Shown here in pieces: positions 26,809-35,762 of a stretch of 64,000 nt of DNA (within the stretch, counting starts at the first letter, position 1; every line of letters begins with the position of its first letter). A model generated the notes under the pieces. That model saw nothing but the letters and a program-made list of their open reading frames with translations. It ran no database searches and was not told the origin of the DNA. Source of the stretch: Thermodesulfobacteriota bacterium (lineage in GTDB: Bacteria; Desulfobacterota_D; UBA1144; Nemesobacterales; UBA2774); assembly GCA_035325995.1 (NCBI GenBank), contig DAOKYU010000003.1:248001-312000 (forward strand). Direction: 5' to 3'. Position numbers and translations under genes: made by a program.

Positions 26809-27321
26809 ATGAGAGACACGATAGCCTTTGTCATTGGAAACTACTTCTTAACGACATTCGTCCTCGGCCTCCTTTTGGGATGGATATCGCTCTCGCGGAG
26901 GCCCCGCCCCCGCACTCCGAACGTCAAGGTCGAATCGTTCCTCTCGTGGTATATGCTCCTTGCCATAGGGGTAAGCAACCTTATAAATTTCGTCTTTCAC
27001 GTTTTCTTCGGAGAGATGACTGCGCGGTTCATCGGCTGGGCGGACAGCCCCTTTCAAAGGGAAGTCGGCTTCGCGAGCCTCGGCATGGGCATCGCGGGGA
27101 TGCTCGCTTTCCGCGCCGGCCTGCCGTTTCGTTTCGCGGCCCTCATCCCCCCGGCGGTATTTATGCTGGGCGCGGCCGGCGGACACGTATACGAGATGAT
27201 AGCGGCGGATAATTACTCCTTCGGCAACGTCGGCCTCGTTCTCCCGTCCGACATAATCATCCCCATAGCCGGCTTCATCCTCATCCGGCTATCGTATAAA
27301 CACCCGATGCCTTCCCGATAG
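26809..27321 (+). CDS. Four-helix inner-membrane protein (DUF6790-like)
   Basis: A 170-residue integral membrane protein with about five hydrophobic segments (FLTTFVLGLLLGWISL, WYMLLAIGVSNLINFVFHVFF, GMGIAGMLAFRAG, AALIPPAVFMLGAAGGHVYEM, IIIPIAGFILIRLSY). FxSWYMLLAIGVxNL and GHVYE are typical of the DUF6790 group. The function is unknown. The start has only a weak ribosome-binding site. Confidence 0.65.
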   Translation: MRDTIAFVIGNYFLTTFVLGLLLGWISLSRRPRPRTPNVKVESFLSWYMLLAIGVSNLINFVFHVFFGEMTARFIGWADSPFQREVGFASLGMGIAGMLAFRAGLPFRFAALIPPAVFMLGAAGGHVYEMIAADNYSFGNVGLVLPSDIIIPIAGFILIRLSYKHPMPSR

Positions 27322-27369
27322 TTGTGCTAATATTTATATATCCTCGCCCCGGTACGAAAAGGAGATTAG

Positions 27370-27822
27370 ATGAGAAAGTATATTTTTGCCCTGGCCCTTC
27401 TCTTTATCCTGACCCCCCTCTCTTACGCTCAAAACAAGGTCTACGTGTCGGATATGCGTATAGGTGAGGCCCCTTCCGGGTCGAGCTCCATCCCCGTTTA
27501 TCTCAATATAGGCAATCCCGGCGAGAGCGATGCGAAGCTCGTCAAGGTATCGAGCGTGATGGCGGATAAGGTAGCGCTCTACGCTCCGAAAGCCGGCGGC
27601 GGCAAAGGTGAGGTTGTAGAAGCGGATTCCCTTACCGTTCCGGCCGGCGGGAGCCTCGTGCTCAAACCCGGCGGACCATACATATTGCTCGAAGGTCTCA
27701 AAGCCTCCATTGCCGATATCGACGGTATAGAGCTCTTCCTCAAGTTCGAAAACGCAAGGAACGCTATCGTCACGGTTCCGACGAGAGACCTCGGTAAAGA
27801 GAAAACCCCCTTCGACAATTAG
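27370..27822 (+). CDS. Exported PCu(A)C-like protein without copper ligands
   Basis: A 150-residue secreted protein with a signal peptide ending SYAQ, behind AAAAGGAG. The layout is that of the periplasmic copper chaperone PCu(A)C: VYLNIGNPGESDAKLVKV, VMADKVALY, VPAGGSLVLKPGGPYILLEGL. In PCu(A)C the copper ligands are His and Met in KVELH...M and GGxHxM. Here the positions are Tyr71 and Tyr104-x-Leu106, so the copper site appears lost. It may keep a structural or assembly role. Family placement is by eye and moderately sure. Confidence 0.6.
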   Translation: MRKYIFALALLFILTPLSYAQNKVYVSDMRIGEAPSGSSSIPVYLNIGNPGESDAKLVKVSSVMADKVALYAPKAGGGKGEVVEADSLTVPAGGSLVLKPGGPYILLEGLKASIADIDGIELFLKFENARNAIVTVPTRDLGKEKTPFDN

Positions 27823-27929
27823 CCGCGCCCCGCGGCAGGCAACGAGAGCCGTTCTTTCCCGGCCCCGCCGCCGTTCGGATATGTGCTATAATTTGGAATA
27901 GCTAAACGCAGTTTCGGAGGAGATAGCCC

Positions 27930-28865
27930 ATGACGCCGGTATATCCTGGTAATATCGACCCCTGGCCCGCCCTTCCGCTGGGCGAATGGAAGGACACCGC
28001 CGCCACTCTCCACATGTGGACCCAGATCGTCGGCAAGATCAGGCTCGAGCAAACGCCGTGGGTCAATCATTCCTGGCACGTCACCCTCTACGTCACGTCC
28101 CGCGGCCTCACGACCTCTCCCGTTCCCTACGGCCTCAAAACCTTCCAGATAGATTTCGACTTCATCGACCACAAGCTCGTCATCGAAACCAGCGACGGCA
28201 ACGTCCGCCTACTCGACCTCCGCCCCCGTACGGTGGCCGATTTCTACGGCCAGGTGATGTCCTCGCTGAAGAGCGTCGGCATCGACGTCGCCATACACAC
28301 GACGCCCAACGAAATCCCGGACCCCATACCTTTCGAAGAGGATCACCAGCACGGCTCCTACGACGCCGACTACGCCAACCGCTTCTGGCGCGTGCTGGTT
28401 CAATCAGACCGCATATTCAAGGAATTCAGGGCGCATTTCATAGGGAAATGCAGCCCGGTCCACTTCTTCTGGGGGAGCTTCGACCTCGCCGTCACGCGCT
28501 TTTCCGGGCGCACCGCCCCGCCGCATCCGGGCGGCGTTCCGAATATGCCCGACGTCGTCGCGCGCGAGGCCTACTCGCACGAAGTTTCGAGCTGCGGCTT
28601 CTGGCCCGGCGGCGGAGCGATCGATTATCCCACTTACTACGCCTACGCCTATCCGACCCCCGAGGGCTTTAAGGACTATAAAATAAAGCCGAAGGGGGCG
28701 TTTTACAGTAACGACCTCGGCGAATTCCTGCTGCCCTACGACGAGGTCAGGACGTCCGACGACCCTGACGCAGCGCTTCTCGACTTTCTCCAGAGCACCT
28801 ACGCTGCCGCCGCCGACCTCGCCAAGTGGGACCGTGCGGCGCTCGAGCGCTACAAGCTTCCCTAG
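27930..28865 (+). CDS. DUF5996 family protein
   Basis: A 311-residue protein starting DPWPALPLGEWKDTAATLHMWTQ, with TPWVNHSWHVTLYVT, HFFWGSFDLAVTRFSGR, AREAYSHEVSSCGFWPG and the Tyr-rich YPTYYAYAYPTPEGF. These stretches mark the DUF5996 family, of unknown function. It contains many Trp, His and Tyr residues. GGAGGAGA precedes the ATG, and a TATAAT lies at 27887-27892. Its stop shares four bases with the stop of the convergent NnrS gene. Confidence 0.8.
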   Translation: MTPVYPGNIDPWPALPLGEWKDTAATLHMWTQIVGKIRLEQTPWVNHSWHVTLYVTSRGLTTSPVPYGLKTFQIDFDFIDHKLVIETSDGNVRLLDLRPRTVADFYGQVMSSLKSVGIDVAIHTTPNEIPDPIPFEEDHQHGSYDADYANRFWRVLVQSDRIFKEFRAHFIGKCSPVHFFWGSFDLAVTRFSGRTAPPHPGGVPNMPDVVAREAYSHEVSSCGFWPGGGAIDYPTYYAYAYPTPEGFKDYKIKPKGAFYSNDLGEFLLPYDEVRTSDDPDAALLDFLQSTYAAAADLAKWDRAALERYKLP

Positions 28866-30100
28866 GTCCTGGCTATTTCCTGGCGCATCCTGCTGTGCGC
28901 GTGGGATACGCCCGCCCCGTTATCGAGCGGAGGATTCCACAGCATCGGTACGAACACCACCGCGAATATCGAAAACGCCAGTATCCACAGCACCTGCGCG
29001 GCGGCTATCCATATTATGTAATGACCCATGTCGGCGATCGGGAAGAACACCCTCACTACAGCCCCCAGAAGCAGTATGGAGAATATCCAGAATACTATCC
29101 CCGGCGGCTCGAATACGTTCCTTCCCGTGTGCCCGAGAGTCGCCCGGGACATGAAGCCTATCGTCATCATCCCGATGCCGCCGTAAACGAAGCTGTGGAG
29201 GGCCGGCATCTGAGGAATCGCGACGTAAAGCGAAAGAAACTTGAGCCCGAACCCGACGGCTATCCACGAGTACGCCACGAAAAGAACCCACAGCATCGGC
29301 TTTCCCCAGATGCCGTTCGAATACCAACCGTAGAGCCTTATTGAATAGATGACGGCGAGCACCCCTGCGGTCATCGACGCGAGCCTCGCGTTCACGAAAA
29401 AGACCTCGACGAAATAAAACAGGAGGAAAAAGACGACGCTCAGTATGTCGATGCTCCTCCGGTTCTTGGGCTCGAACGTAAACTGAAGGCCGTTCCGTAT
29501 GAATATCGGGATCATCCTCCTCCCCATGAGGACTATGATCGATATAACGATGTAAAGCGCCGAATATATTCCCCACCGCTGACCGTTCGGCAGCACCCCG
29601 GCCACACCGAGATAAAAGAGCACGTTGCTCGCGGCTATGATAGCCAGGTGCGCCGCGAGCGCGGATTTTTCCCGGTTCTGCGTTTTGATTACGGGGTAGA
29701 GCACCCTGAACGTGAGCACTATCAGGAACAGGCAGTCGAATACTGCGCCTATCTTATACGAAATATCCGTCACGAGAGTAAGCGACAAAAATACCCTCGC
29801 CAGTATCCAGAGGCTTAAAAGAAGTACGAGCGCCGATTTCTTGTTTATCACGAGCCCCGACCAGTATCTCTCGATGGTCAGGAGGAACCCGGCAATGACG
29901 GCGGCCGAGTAGCCGAACAGCATCTCGTGAGCGTGCCACATGAGCGGCGACATGCTGACGAAGTTCAGCTTGAGCCTGAACGTATAATACGCGGTCCAGA
30001 GGACCAGATAATATATGGCGGCAATGGTCGCCAGCATGAAAAATGTTCTCATCGCCGGCTCGAAAATCGTATCCCCGTTTTCCCTGCCTATCTTCTTCAA
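28862..30100 (-). CDS. NnrS-family multi-pass membrane haem/copper protein
   Basis: A 412-residue membrane protein with about 12 segments. The family signature FVSMSPLMWHAHEMLFGYSAAVIAGFLL (given in part) is at the N-terminus; GFMSRATLGHTGR is also conserved. NnrS proteins are linked to nitric-oxide and nitrosative-stress tolerance. The frame opens at a GTG at 30130, but AAGGAGG lies just ahead of a TTG at 30100, which I take as the start; the sequence between is an operator-like palindrome. Family members usually have NWTG where this has RYWSGL. Its regulation is discussed under the promoter entry. Confidence 0.85.
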   Translation of the reverse strand: MKKIGRENGDTIFEPAMRTFFMLATIAAIYYLVLWTAYYTFRLKLNFVSMSPLMWHAHEMLFGYSAAVIAGFLLTIERYWSGLVINKKSALVLLLSLWILARVFLSLTLVTDISYKIGAVFDCLFLIVLTFRVLYPVIKTQNREKSALAAHLAIIAASNVLFYLGVAGVLPNGQRWGIYSALYIVISIIVLMGRRMIPIFIRNGLQFTFEPKNRRSIDILSVVFFLLFYFVEVFFVNARLASMTAGVLAVIYSIRLYGWYSNGIWGKPMLWVLFVAYSWIAVGFGLKFLSLYVAIPQMPALHSFVYGGIGMMTIGFMSRATLGHTGRNVFEPPGIVFWIFSILLLGAVVRVFFPIADMGHYIIWIAAAQVLWILAFSIFAVVFVPMLWNPPLDNGAGVSHAHSRMRQEIART

Positions 30101-30114
30101 CGCACGCCTCCTTG

Positions 30115-30134
30115 ATGAGTGAGTACTCACTCAT
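30115..30134 (-). promoter_or_regulatory. Perfect 20-bp palindrome, probable TetR-type operator of the NnrS gene
   Basis: ATGAGTGAGT followed directly by its reverse complement. It sits between the -10 element and the ribosome-binding site of the NnrS gene, where a bound repressor would block transcription. Overlapping TGAGTGAGTACTCACTCA is the style of site used by TetR-family repressors. No TetR gene is in this window. Confidence 0.7.
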
Positions 30135-30135
30135 T

Positions 30136-30164
30136 ATAATACTCCGTTCCGGCGGGTTTGTAAA
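30136..30164 (-). promoter_or_regulatory. Promoter of the NnrS gene
   Basis: On the minus strand, TTTACA (30164-30159), a 17-base spacer, then TATTAT (30141-30136). The operator palindrome begins two bases after the -10. Confidence 0.55.
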
Positions 30165-30328
30165 GCGGCCCATGCATGCAAACGGCCTCTGTCGGCGGCA
30201 TGCTCCGTGTCCCCCCCGCGGGATCGAGAGTCGCCCGGATTTTCCGGGCTTTAATCCGCGCGCTTGGTATAATAGAGGATATAAACCTGATAAAGCCCGG
30301 TGAACGCTCCGGGCGGGAGGAGATGATC

Positions 30329-30754
30329 ATGAAAAGAAGCGCATCCGCCGAATGGAAAGGAGACTTAAAAGGCGGCGAGGGAACGATATCGACAGAAAGC
30401 GGCGTCCTGTCCGATACGCAGTATTCGTTCAAGACGCGTTTTGAAGACGGAAATGGCACGAATCCTGAGGAGCTCATAGCGGCCGCCCACGCGGGCTGCT
30501 TCTCCATGGCGCTCTCGCTGGAGCTCGCCAATTTCAACCTCACCGCCGACAGCATTAAAACGACGGCCGAGGTGACGCTCGAAAAAACCGACCAAGGTTT
30601 CGCCATCACGAAGGTGCACCTCGACCTCAGGGCGAAAATACCCGGCGCCGACGGCGATACGTTCCGGAAGGCCGCCGATAACGCGAAGAAGGGCTGCCCG
30701 GTCTCAAAGCTCCTTAACGCGGACATCACCCTCGACGCCGCCCTCGAAAGCTGA
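30329..30754 (+). CDS. osmC: OsmC/Ohr-family peroxide-reducing protein
   Basis: A 141-residue thiol peroxidase of the OsmC subfamily, which detoxifies organic hydroperoxides. The two redox cysteines are Cys57 (AAHAGCFSMALSLEL) and Cys123 (KKGCPVSKLL), and NPEELIAAA is typical. GGGAGG at 30314-30320 fits the ATG at 30329 better than the ATG at 30323. TATAAT at 30268-30273 could be its -10. It is divergent from the NnrS gene, and a joint stress role is possible. Confidence 0.9.
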   Translation: MKRSASAEWKGDLKGGEGTISTESGVLSDTQYSFKTRFEDGNGTNPEELIAAAHAGCFSMALSLELANFNLTADSIKTTAEVTLEKTDQGFAITKVHLDLRAKIPGADGDTFRKAADNAKKGCPVSKLLNADITLDAALES

Positions 30755-30923
30755 CGGCGAGCACGGCGTCCGGCGGGCTCTATAGTCGTTTTCGGTTCTA
30801 TCGAATGGACGCAGCCCGTCTCCGCGTCCCCATCTATCCTTCTTTTCCCTATAGCGTGTTCGAGCGCCCGGCCTCTAATTTCGCCTATGTTCCGGCGGCA
30901 TATGCAGTAGAATTAGTAAAAAG

Positions 30924-30977
30924 GGCCGGGGCATACCTGAACAGCTTTCCCCGGCCGGCTGAAGGCTCTTAAGCCTT
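30924..30977 (+). promoter_or_regulatory. Two hairpins in the leader before ku
   Basis: GGCCGGGG (30924-30931) pairs with CCCCGGCC (30949-30956). AAGGCT (30962-30967) pairs with AGCCTT (30972-30977). Both lie in the 239-base gap ahead of ku; the second ends 16 bases before the ATG and could affect translation. Their role is unknown. Confidence 0.4.
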
Positions 30978-30993
30978 TCGGGGGGAATACAAA

Positions 30994-31863
30994 ATGGCGC
31001 GTCCCATATGGAAAGGGCACATCTCGTTCGGTCTTGTAAGCATTCCCATAACCCTTTATTCCGCCGAAAAGAGGTTCGATCTCCACTTCAAGCTCCTCGA
31101 CAGCCGCGACAAGGCCAAGATACGCTATTCGCGCATTAACGAGGTCACGGGCGAAGAGGTCCCCTGGGACCAGATAGTAAAAGGCTACGAATACGACGAC
31201 GACAAATACGTCCTCATCGACGAGGAGGAATTCAAGAAAGTCGCGGTCGAGGCCACCCGCACTATAGAGATAGAAGATTTCGTCGCGCAGGATTCGATAG
31301 ACTACGTCTATTTCGACAAGCCTTATTTCGTCGTTCCCGACAAGAAGAACCGGAAGGGCTACGTCCTCCTCCGCGAGGTCCTCGGTAACAGCGGCAAGGT
31401 CGGCATTGCCAGGGTGGTGATACACACGCGGGAATACCTCTCGGCCCTCTTCGTAATGGGCGACGTCCTGGTCCTCGAGCTTCTCCGCTTCGAGCAGGAG
31501 CTCCGAAAGCCCGAAGAATTCGAGCTCCCCGAGGGGAGCCTCTCGGACTTCAAAGTCACGAAGAAGGAGGTCGAGCTCGCCGAAAAGCTCGTCGAGGCCA
31601 TGACCGTAAAATGGCAGCCCGAAAAATATCAGGACGAATACCGCGCCGAGCTCATGGAATGGATTCAAAAGAAGGCGAAGTCTGGCGGAGTCGAAGTCCC
31701 GCCGGAAAACGAGGAGCCCGAAGAGGAGGGCGCCAGGGTCATAGACATGATGGAGCTCCTTAAGAAAAGCGTGGAGGGCAAGGGCGGCGGTGGCAAGTCC
31801 CGTGCGAAAACCACGGCCTCCAGGAAGAAAAAGACTTCCGGCGCCGGAAAGAAAACCGGGTGA
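30994..31863 (+). CDS. ku: Non-homologous end-joining protein Ku
   Basis: Prokaryotic Ku homodimer subunit, 289 residues, which rings DNA ends and recruits LigD. It begins ARPIWKGHISFGLVSIPI, the conserved Ku start, with KIRYSRINEVTGEEVPWDQIVKGYEY and the core beta-barrel. The C-terminus is a basic Lys/Arg/Gly-rich tail (GGGGKSRAKTTASRKKK), as in Ku proteins that contact DNA or LigD. GGGGGGAA precedes the ATG. It is followed six bases later by ligD, forming a complete two-gene end-joining operon. Confidence 0.96.
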   Translation: MARPIWKGHISFGLVSIPITLYSAEKRFDLHFKLLDSRDKAKIRYSRINEVTGEEVPWDQIVKGYEYDDDKYVLIDEEEFKKVAVEATRTIEIEDFVAQDSIDYVYFDKPYFVVPDKKNRKGYVLLREVLGNSGKVGIARVVIHTREYLSALFVMGDVLVLELLRFEQELRKPEEFELPEGSLSDFKVTKKEVELAEKLVEAMTVKWQPEKYQDEYRAELMEWIQKKAKSGGVEVPPENEEPEEEGARVIDMMELLKKSVEGKGGGGKSRAKTTASRKKKTSGAGKKTG

Positions 31864-31869
31864 CGCACC

Positions 31870-34446
31870 ATGGGCGGCGGACTCAGCGAATATAAAAAGA
31901 AGCGGCGCTTCGAGCTCACCCCCGAGCCCGAAGGCGGGAAGAAAAAGTCCCGTTCCGGAAATCTCTACGTAATCCAGAAGCACGCCGCCAGCCGGCTTCA
32001 CTACGACTTTCGCCTTGAGCTGGACGGCGTCCTCAAGAGCTGGGCGGTGCCCAGGGGACCGAGCCTCGACACGTCGGACAAGCGGCTCGCCGTCGAGGTC
32101 GAGGACCATCCTGTAAGCTACGGCTCCTTCGAGGGTACAATCCCCGAGGGGAACTACGGCGCGGGCACGGTGATGCTGTGGGACCGCGGCACGTGGGAGC
32201 CTTTAAAGGACCCCCGAAAGGGCCTCCGCGACGGCAGGCTCGAATTCCGCCTTCACGGTGAGAAGCTCGGGGGCGAATGGGCCCTCGTCAGAATGGCCGG
32301 GCGCGCGGACGAAGACAGGAACAACTGGCTCCTCATTAAAATGAAGGACGACCATTCGGAGAGAGGCGGGAAAAGCGTCATCGACGAATATCCGCTGAGC
32401 GCCGCGAGCGGGCGCACAATGAAAGAGATTGCGGCTGCCGGGGGAAAGGTCTGGCAGAGCGATAGGTCCAAACGCGCCCGGGCGTCACGGAAAAAAGTAA
32501 AGCCTGCCGGACATGGCCCGGGCAGCGATTTGCCCGACCCTGCCGCGCTCTCAGGAGCACGGAAGTCAAAGCCCCCGGAGGAGATTAGCCCCGAGCTCGC
32601 AACCCTCGTTGCCGGCCCCCCTTCCGGGGACGACTGGCTCCACGAGGTCAAGTTCGACGGATACCGTCTTATCGCGATACTCGCCGGCGGCAAGGTCAGG
32701 ATACTGACCCGTAACGGCAAGGACTGGACGGCTAAATTCGGCGGCATCGCCGGCGCCCTCGAGGCCCTCCCCGTAAAGGAGGCGGTTTTGGACGGCGAGG
32801 CAGTAGTTCTCGACAAGGACGGCATCTCCGACTTTCAGGCGCTCCAGAACGCGCTCAAGGGCTCCCGGAAAAACGCTCTCCACTTTTTCGTCTTCGACAT
32901 CCTCTACTGTAACGGTTTCAGCCTGACCCGCGTCCCTCTCATCGATCGTAAAACCTTTCTCCAAAGGATTCTGGGCTTTCTCGAATCCGATATGATCCGC
33001 TACAGCGACCACATCCTCGGCAAGGGGGCCGCGGTATTCGAAGACGCTTGCAAAATGTCTCTCGAGGGCATCGTCTCGAAGCGCGCCGCCTCGACTTACA
33101 CGCAGCGCCGCACGCGCGACTGGCTCAAGGTCAAATGCCACAAGCGCCAGGAGTTCGTAATCGGCGGCTATAAGCTCAGCACGAAAGCCTCACGCGCTGG
33201 ATTCCGGTCGCTCCTCCTCGGCTATTACGACGACGGCGATCTCGTCTACTCGGGCGGCGTCGGAACCGGATTCGATTCGAAGTCGCTAAAAAGCATAAGA
33301 AAGGATCTCGACGCCATACAGCAAAAGGATTCGCCGTTCGTTAATCCGCCCGCCGGGGCCGACGCCCGCGGCGTGCGCTGGGTCCGCCCCGAGCTCGTCG
33401 CCGAGGTCGAGTTCACCGAATGGACCGACGAGAATCTCCTTCGCCATCCGTCGTTCAAGGGCCTTCGCGAAGACAAACCCGCAAGGGAAATAATAATACG
33501 TGAGCAAAGCTCGGGGGAGGAATCCATGGTGAAAGATAGCACCGATAAAAAAAACGCGGCCGCCGATACGGTCGCAGGCATCCGCCTGACTCATCCGGAC
33601 AGGGTTCTCTACCCTGACCAGGGCCTCACGAAGGCCGAGCTCGCAGAGTTCTATGCCGACATCGCCGACTGGATACTGCCCCACGTCGTAAACCGCCCCC
33701 TCACTATAGTCCGCTGCCCGGGCGGTAGCCAGGGCCAGTGCTTCTATCAGAAAAACGTCGGCGAGGGCCTTCCCGAGGCGATCCATGGCGTCTTCATAGA
33801 GGGCAAGGAAGCCGACAGGACCTATATCGCCATAAAGGATTTAAAAGGACTCATTTCCCTCGTGCAGATAGGGGTCCTCGAAATCCATCCCTGGGGGAGC
33901 CGCACCGACAACCTCGAAAAGCCCGACCGCATGGTGTTCGACCTCGACCCCGGCGAGGGGGTCTCCTATGCGGACGTCGTCGGGGCGGCGTTTAAGATAA
34001 GGGACATTCTCGACGGGCTCGGGCTCCGGAGCTTCGTCAAAACCTCCGGAGGGAAGGGGCTTCACGTCGTCGTGCCGCTCCAGCGCCGCTCGGGCTGGGA
34101 CGAAATGAAATCGTTCTCGAAGGCCATCGCGGATAAGATGGTAGAGCTCGAACCCGCAAAGTATATCGCCACGATGAGCAAGGCGAAGCGAAAGGGGAAG
34201 ATATTCATCGACTACCTTCGCAACAACCGCGACGCCACCGCCGTCGCCGCATATTCCACGCGCGCGCGGAAAGGCGCTCCCGTCTCCACCCCTATAACGT
34301 GGGACGAGCTCTCCCCCGAGCTCACGCCGAATAAGTACAACGTCTTCAACCTGCGGCAGAGGCTTTCCTGCCTGAAAGAGGACCCCTGGAAAGACTTCTT
34401 CACCACCCGCCAGTCCATAACTGCCGGGATGAAAAAGAAGGTATGA
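31870..34446 (+). CDS. ligD: Multifunctional ATP-dependent DNA ligase LigD
   Basis: Seals double-strand breaks with Ku. The 858-residue protein has all three domains, in the order phosphoesterase, ligase, polymerase. The phosphoesterase (about 30-170) has HYDFRLELDGVLKSWAVP and FEGTIPEGNYGAGTV. The ligase (about 235-545) has the nucleotidyl Lys261 in EVKFDGYR and later DGEAVVLD and EGIVSKR. The primase-like polymerase (about 570-855) has NRPLTIVRCPGG, MVFDLDPGEG and TSGGKGLHVVVPL. This order matches the Pseudomonas enzyme rather than the mycobacterial one. It is co-transcribed with ku. Confidence 0.96.
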   Translation: MGGGLSEYKKKRRFELTPEPEGGKKKSRSGNLYVIQKHAASRLHYDFRLELDGVLKSWAVPRGPSLDTSDKRLAVEVEDHPVSYGSFEGTIPEGNYGAGTVMLWDRGTWEPLKDPRKGLRDGRLEFRLHGEKLGGEWALVRMAGRADEDRNNWLLIKMKDDHSERGGKSVIDEYPLSAASGRTMKEIAAAGGKVWQSDRSKRARASRKKVKPAGHGPGSDLPDPAALSGARKSKPPEEISPELATLVAGPPSGDDWLHEVKFDGYRLIAILAGGKVRILTRNGKDWTAKFGGIAGALEALPVKEAVLDGEAVVLDKDGISDFQALQNALKGSRKNALHFFVFDILYCNGFSLTRVPLIDRKTFLQRILGFLESDMIRYSDHILGKGAAVFEDACKMSLEGIVSKRAASTYTQRRTRDWLKVKCHKRQEFVIGGYKLSTKASRAGFRSLLLGYYDDGDLVYSGGVGTGFDSKSLKSIRKDLDAIQQKDSPFVNPPAGADARGVRWVRPELVAEVEFTEWTDENLLRHPSFKGLREDKPAREIIIREQSSGEESMVKDSTDKKNAAADTVAGIRLTHPDRVLYPDQGLTKAELAEFYADIADWILPHVVNRPLTIVRCPGGSQGQCFYQKNVGEGLPEAIHGVFIEGKEADRTYIAIKDLKGLISLVQIGVLEIHPWGSRTDNLEKPDRMVFDLDPGEGVSYADVVGAAFKIRDILDGLGLRSFVKTSGGKGLHVVVPLQRRSGWDEMKSFSKAIADKMVELEPAKYIATMSKAKRKGKIFIDYLRNNRDATAVAAYSTRARKGAPVSTPITWDELSPELTPNKYNVFNLRQRLSCLKEDPWKDFFTTRQSITAGMKKKV

Positions 34447-34504
34447 ATCCGGCCGGTAAATTCGATAATCCCGAATCGTACCGGCCGGTGCTTCTTCGTT
34501 GCCG

Positions 34505-35548
34505 TCAGAACATCCAGCCGTATTGCCACCCGAGCCAGAGCACCCAGTCGGTTTCGAGCTGCGGCCCGTCCAGGTCCTGATAGATCGGGAACCCGAGCTC
34601 CACGGCCAGCCTCTGTCCTTTTATCAGCTTCGGGCCCTCTGGTACGTAAAAATTCATCCCGAAGAGGAGGTCGAGCCGGTTGCCGCCCTGGTTGTCCGGA
34701 TCGGCGCCGGGCATCATGGCGGGATCCAGAGCCGGGTCGGCCCCGTGTATATTCCCCCACGACTGCCAGTCCATCCTGGCCGAGATGCTCACCCAATCAA
34801 ACCAGTCGTAAGCCCCCCAGGTCGTCGCGTCGAGCCTGCTGCCGAGCCTGTAGCCCCTGTCGTTCTCCCCGAGTCTTATAACCCCGCTGACCTGCGCGCC
34901 CCATGAAACGTTACCGTGCTGCCCGAGGTACGTAATCCCCGGCAGGAGGTCGAACGTCCCCGAGCCCAGTTGCATGGGGTAGGCGAGCAGGTGAGAGCCC
35001 ATGGGCGTATCGTCTTTCTCGTCGATCGAGCCCGTCGGGAAGCTCATCCCCGCGCTCAGGTGTATTCGCTGGTCGTAATTGTCGAAAACCTTCACGAGCC
35101 CCGTCAGCTTGATGTCGCCGAAGCCCTCGGATTCGGTTTTAAAGCGCTCCCCCATCCTCGTCAGGTGGTTCATGGACTTTTTTATGTACGGCACCATGCC
35201 CATGATGGAGAGATAATCAGTGGCCGCATACATCAACCCGAACATGTGCATTTGCGTGTCCATTTCTATGGGCGCTACCATGTAGTCTTCGAGGACTTGC
35301 CGGCTGCTCACATTATTTGTCCCCGTTCTTATGCCGTCCATATTCATGTACATGTACCGGTAAGAAAGCATGAATCTCCCCGTGTGGTGCGTGTGGTCTC
35401 CCATTACGCCTACCGGTGCATGCCCGTCCGGCCTTGCGCTGCTCCACTTCTGCCCGTATGCGTCGATCGAAAACGCCGCCAGCATCAGGATCGGCAAAAC
35501 CACGTATTTAAAAGGCATAATCCCCTTGTCGAGATAACTCTTTCGCAT
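34505..35548 (-). CDS. Predicted outer-membrane beta-barrel, Met/His-rich N-terminus
   Basis: A 347-residue exported protein. The ATG at 35548 lies 10 bases behind GGAGG and gives a signal peptide ending SIDAYGQ. The mature N-terminus is rich in His and Met (GVMGDHTHHTGRFMLSYRYM, YMNMDG, IEMDTQMHMFGLMY), followed by alternating-strand sequence and a terminal aromatic (GWQYGWMF), as in outer-membrane barrels. It resembles the MetA/phenol-degradation-type transporter fold often found near metal-resistance genes. Copper or other metal handling is an inference from composition and from the Cys/His-rich gene upstream. Confidence 0.6.
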   Translation of the reverse strand: MRKSYLDKGIMPFKYVVLPILMLAAFSIDAYGQKWSSARPDGHAPVGVMGDHTHHTGRFMLSYRYMYMNMDGIRTGTNNVSSRQVLEDYMVAPIEMDTQMHMFGLMYAATDYLSIMGMVPYIKKSMNHLTRMGERFKTESEGFGDIKLTGLVKVFDNYDQRIHLSAGMSFPTGSIDEKDDTPMGSHLLAYPMQLGSGTFDLLPGITYLGQHGNVSWGAQVSGVIRLGENDRGYRLGSRLDATTWGAYDWFDWVSISARMDWQSWGNIHGADPALDPAMMPGADPDNQGGNRLDLLFGMNFYVPEGPKLIKGQRLAVELGFPIYQDLDGPQLETDWVLWLGWQYGWMF

Positions 35549-35762
35549 TTTATAATGACCTCCAATATCGAATCTTTGCGTAAGCTCGCACAGACGGACC
35601 GGGGGGATTATCTTCGGCGCCGGGGGCGCCGGCACGCAGACGGGCGTACCGGCGCACCATTCCGCTTCCGAAGCCGGACTGACTGTGCCCCTGTGTCGGG
35701 AAAGAGGGTTTCCCCTTTTTCCCCTGCCTGGATACTCGCCGCACTTCTCGCGTGCAGCGCGG

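Noticed and set aside
30115..30134. Terminator hairpin
   Set aside because: The perfect palindrome has no loop and no T-run, and it lies between a promoter and a ribosome-binding site, which fits an operator.
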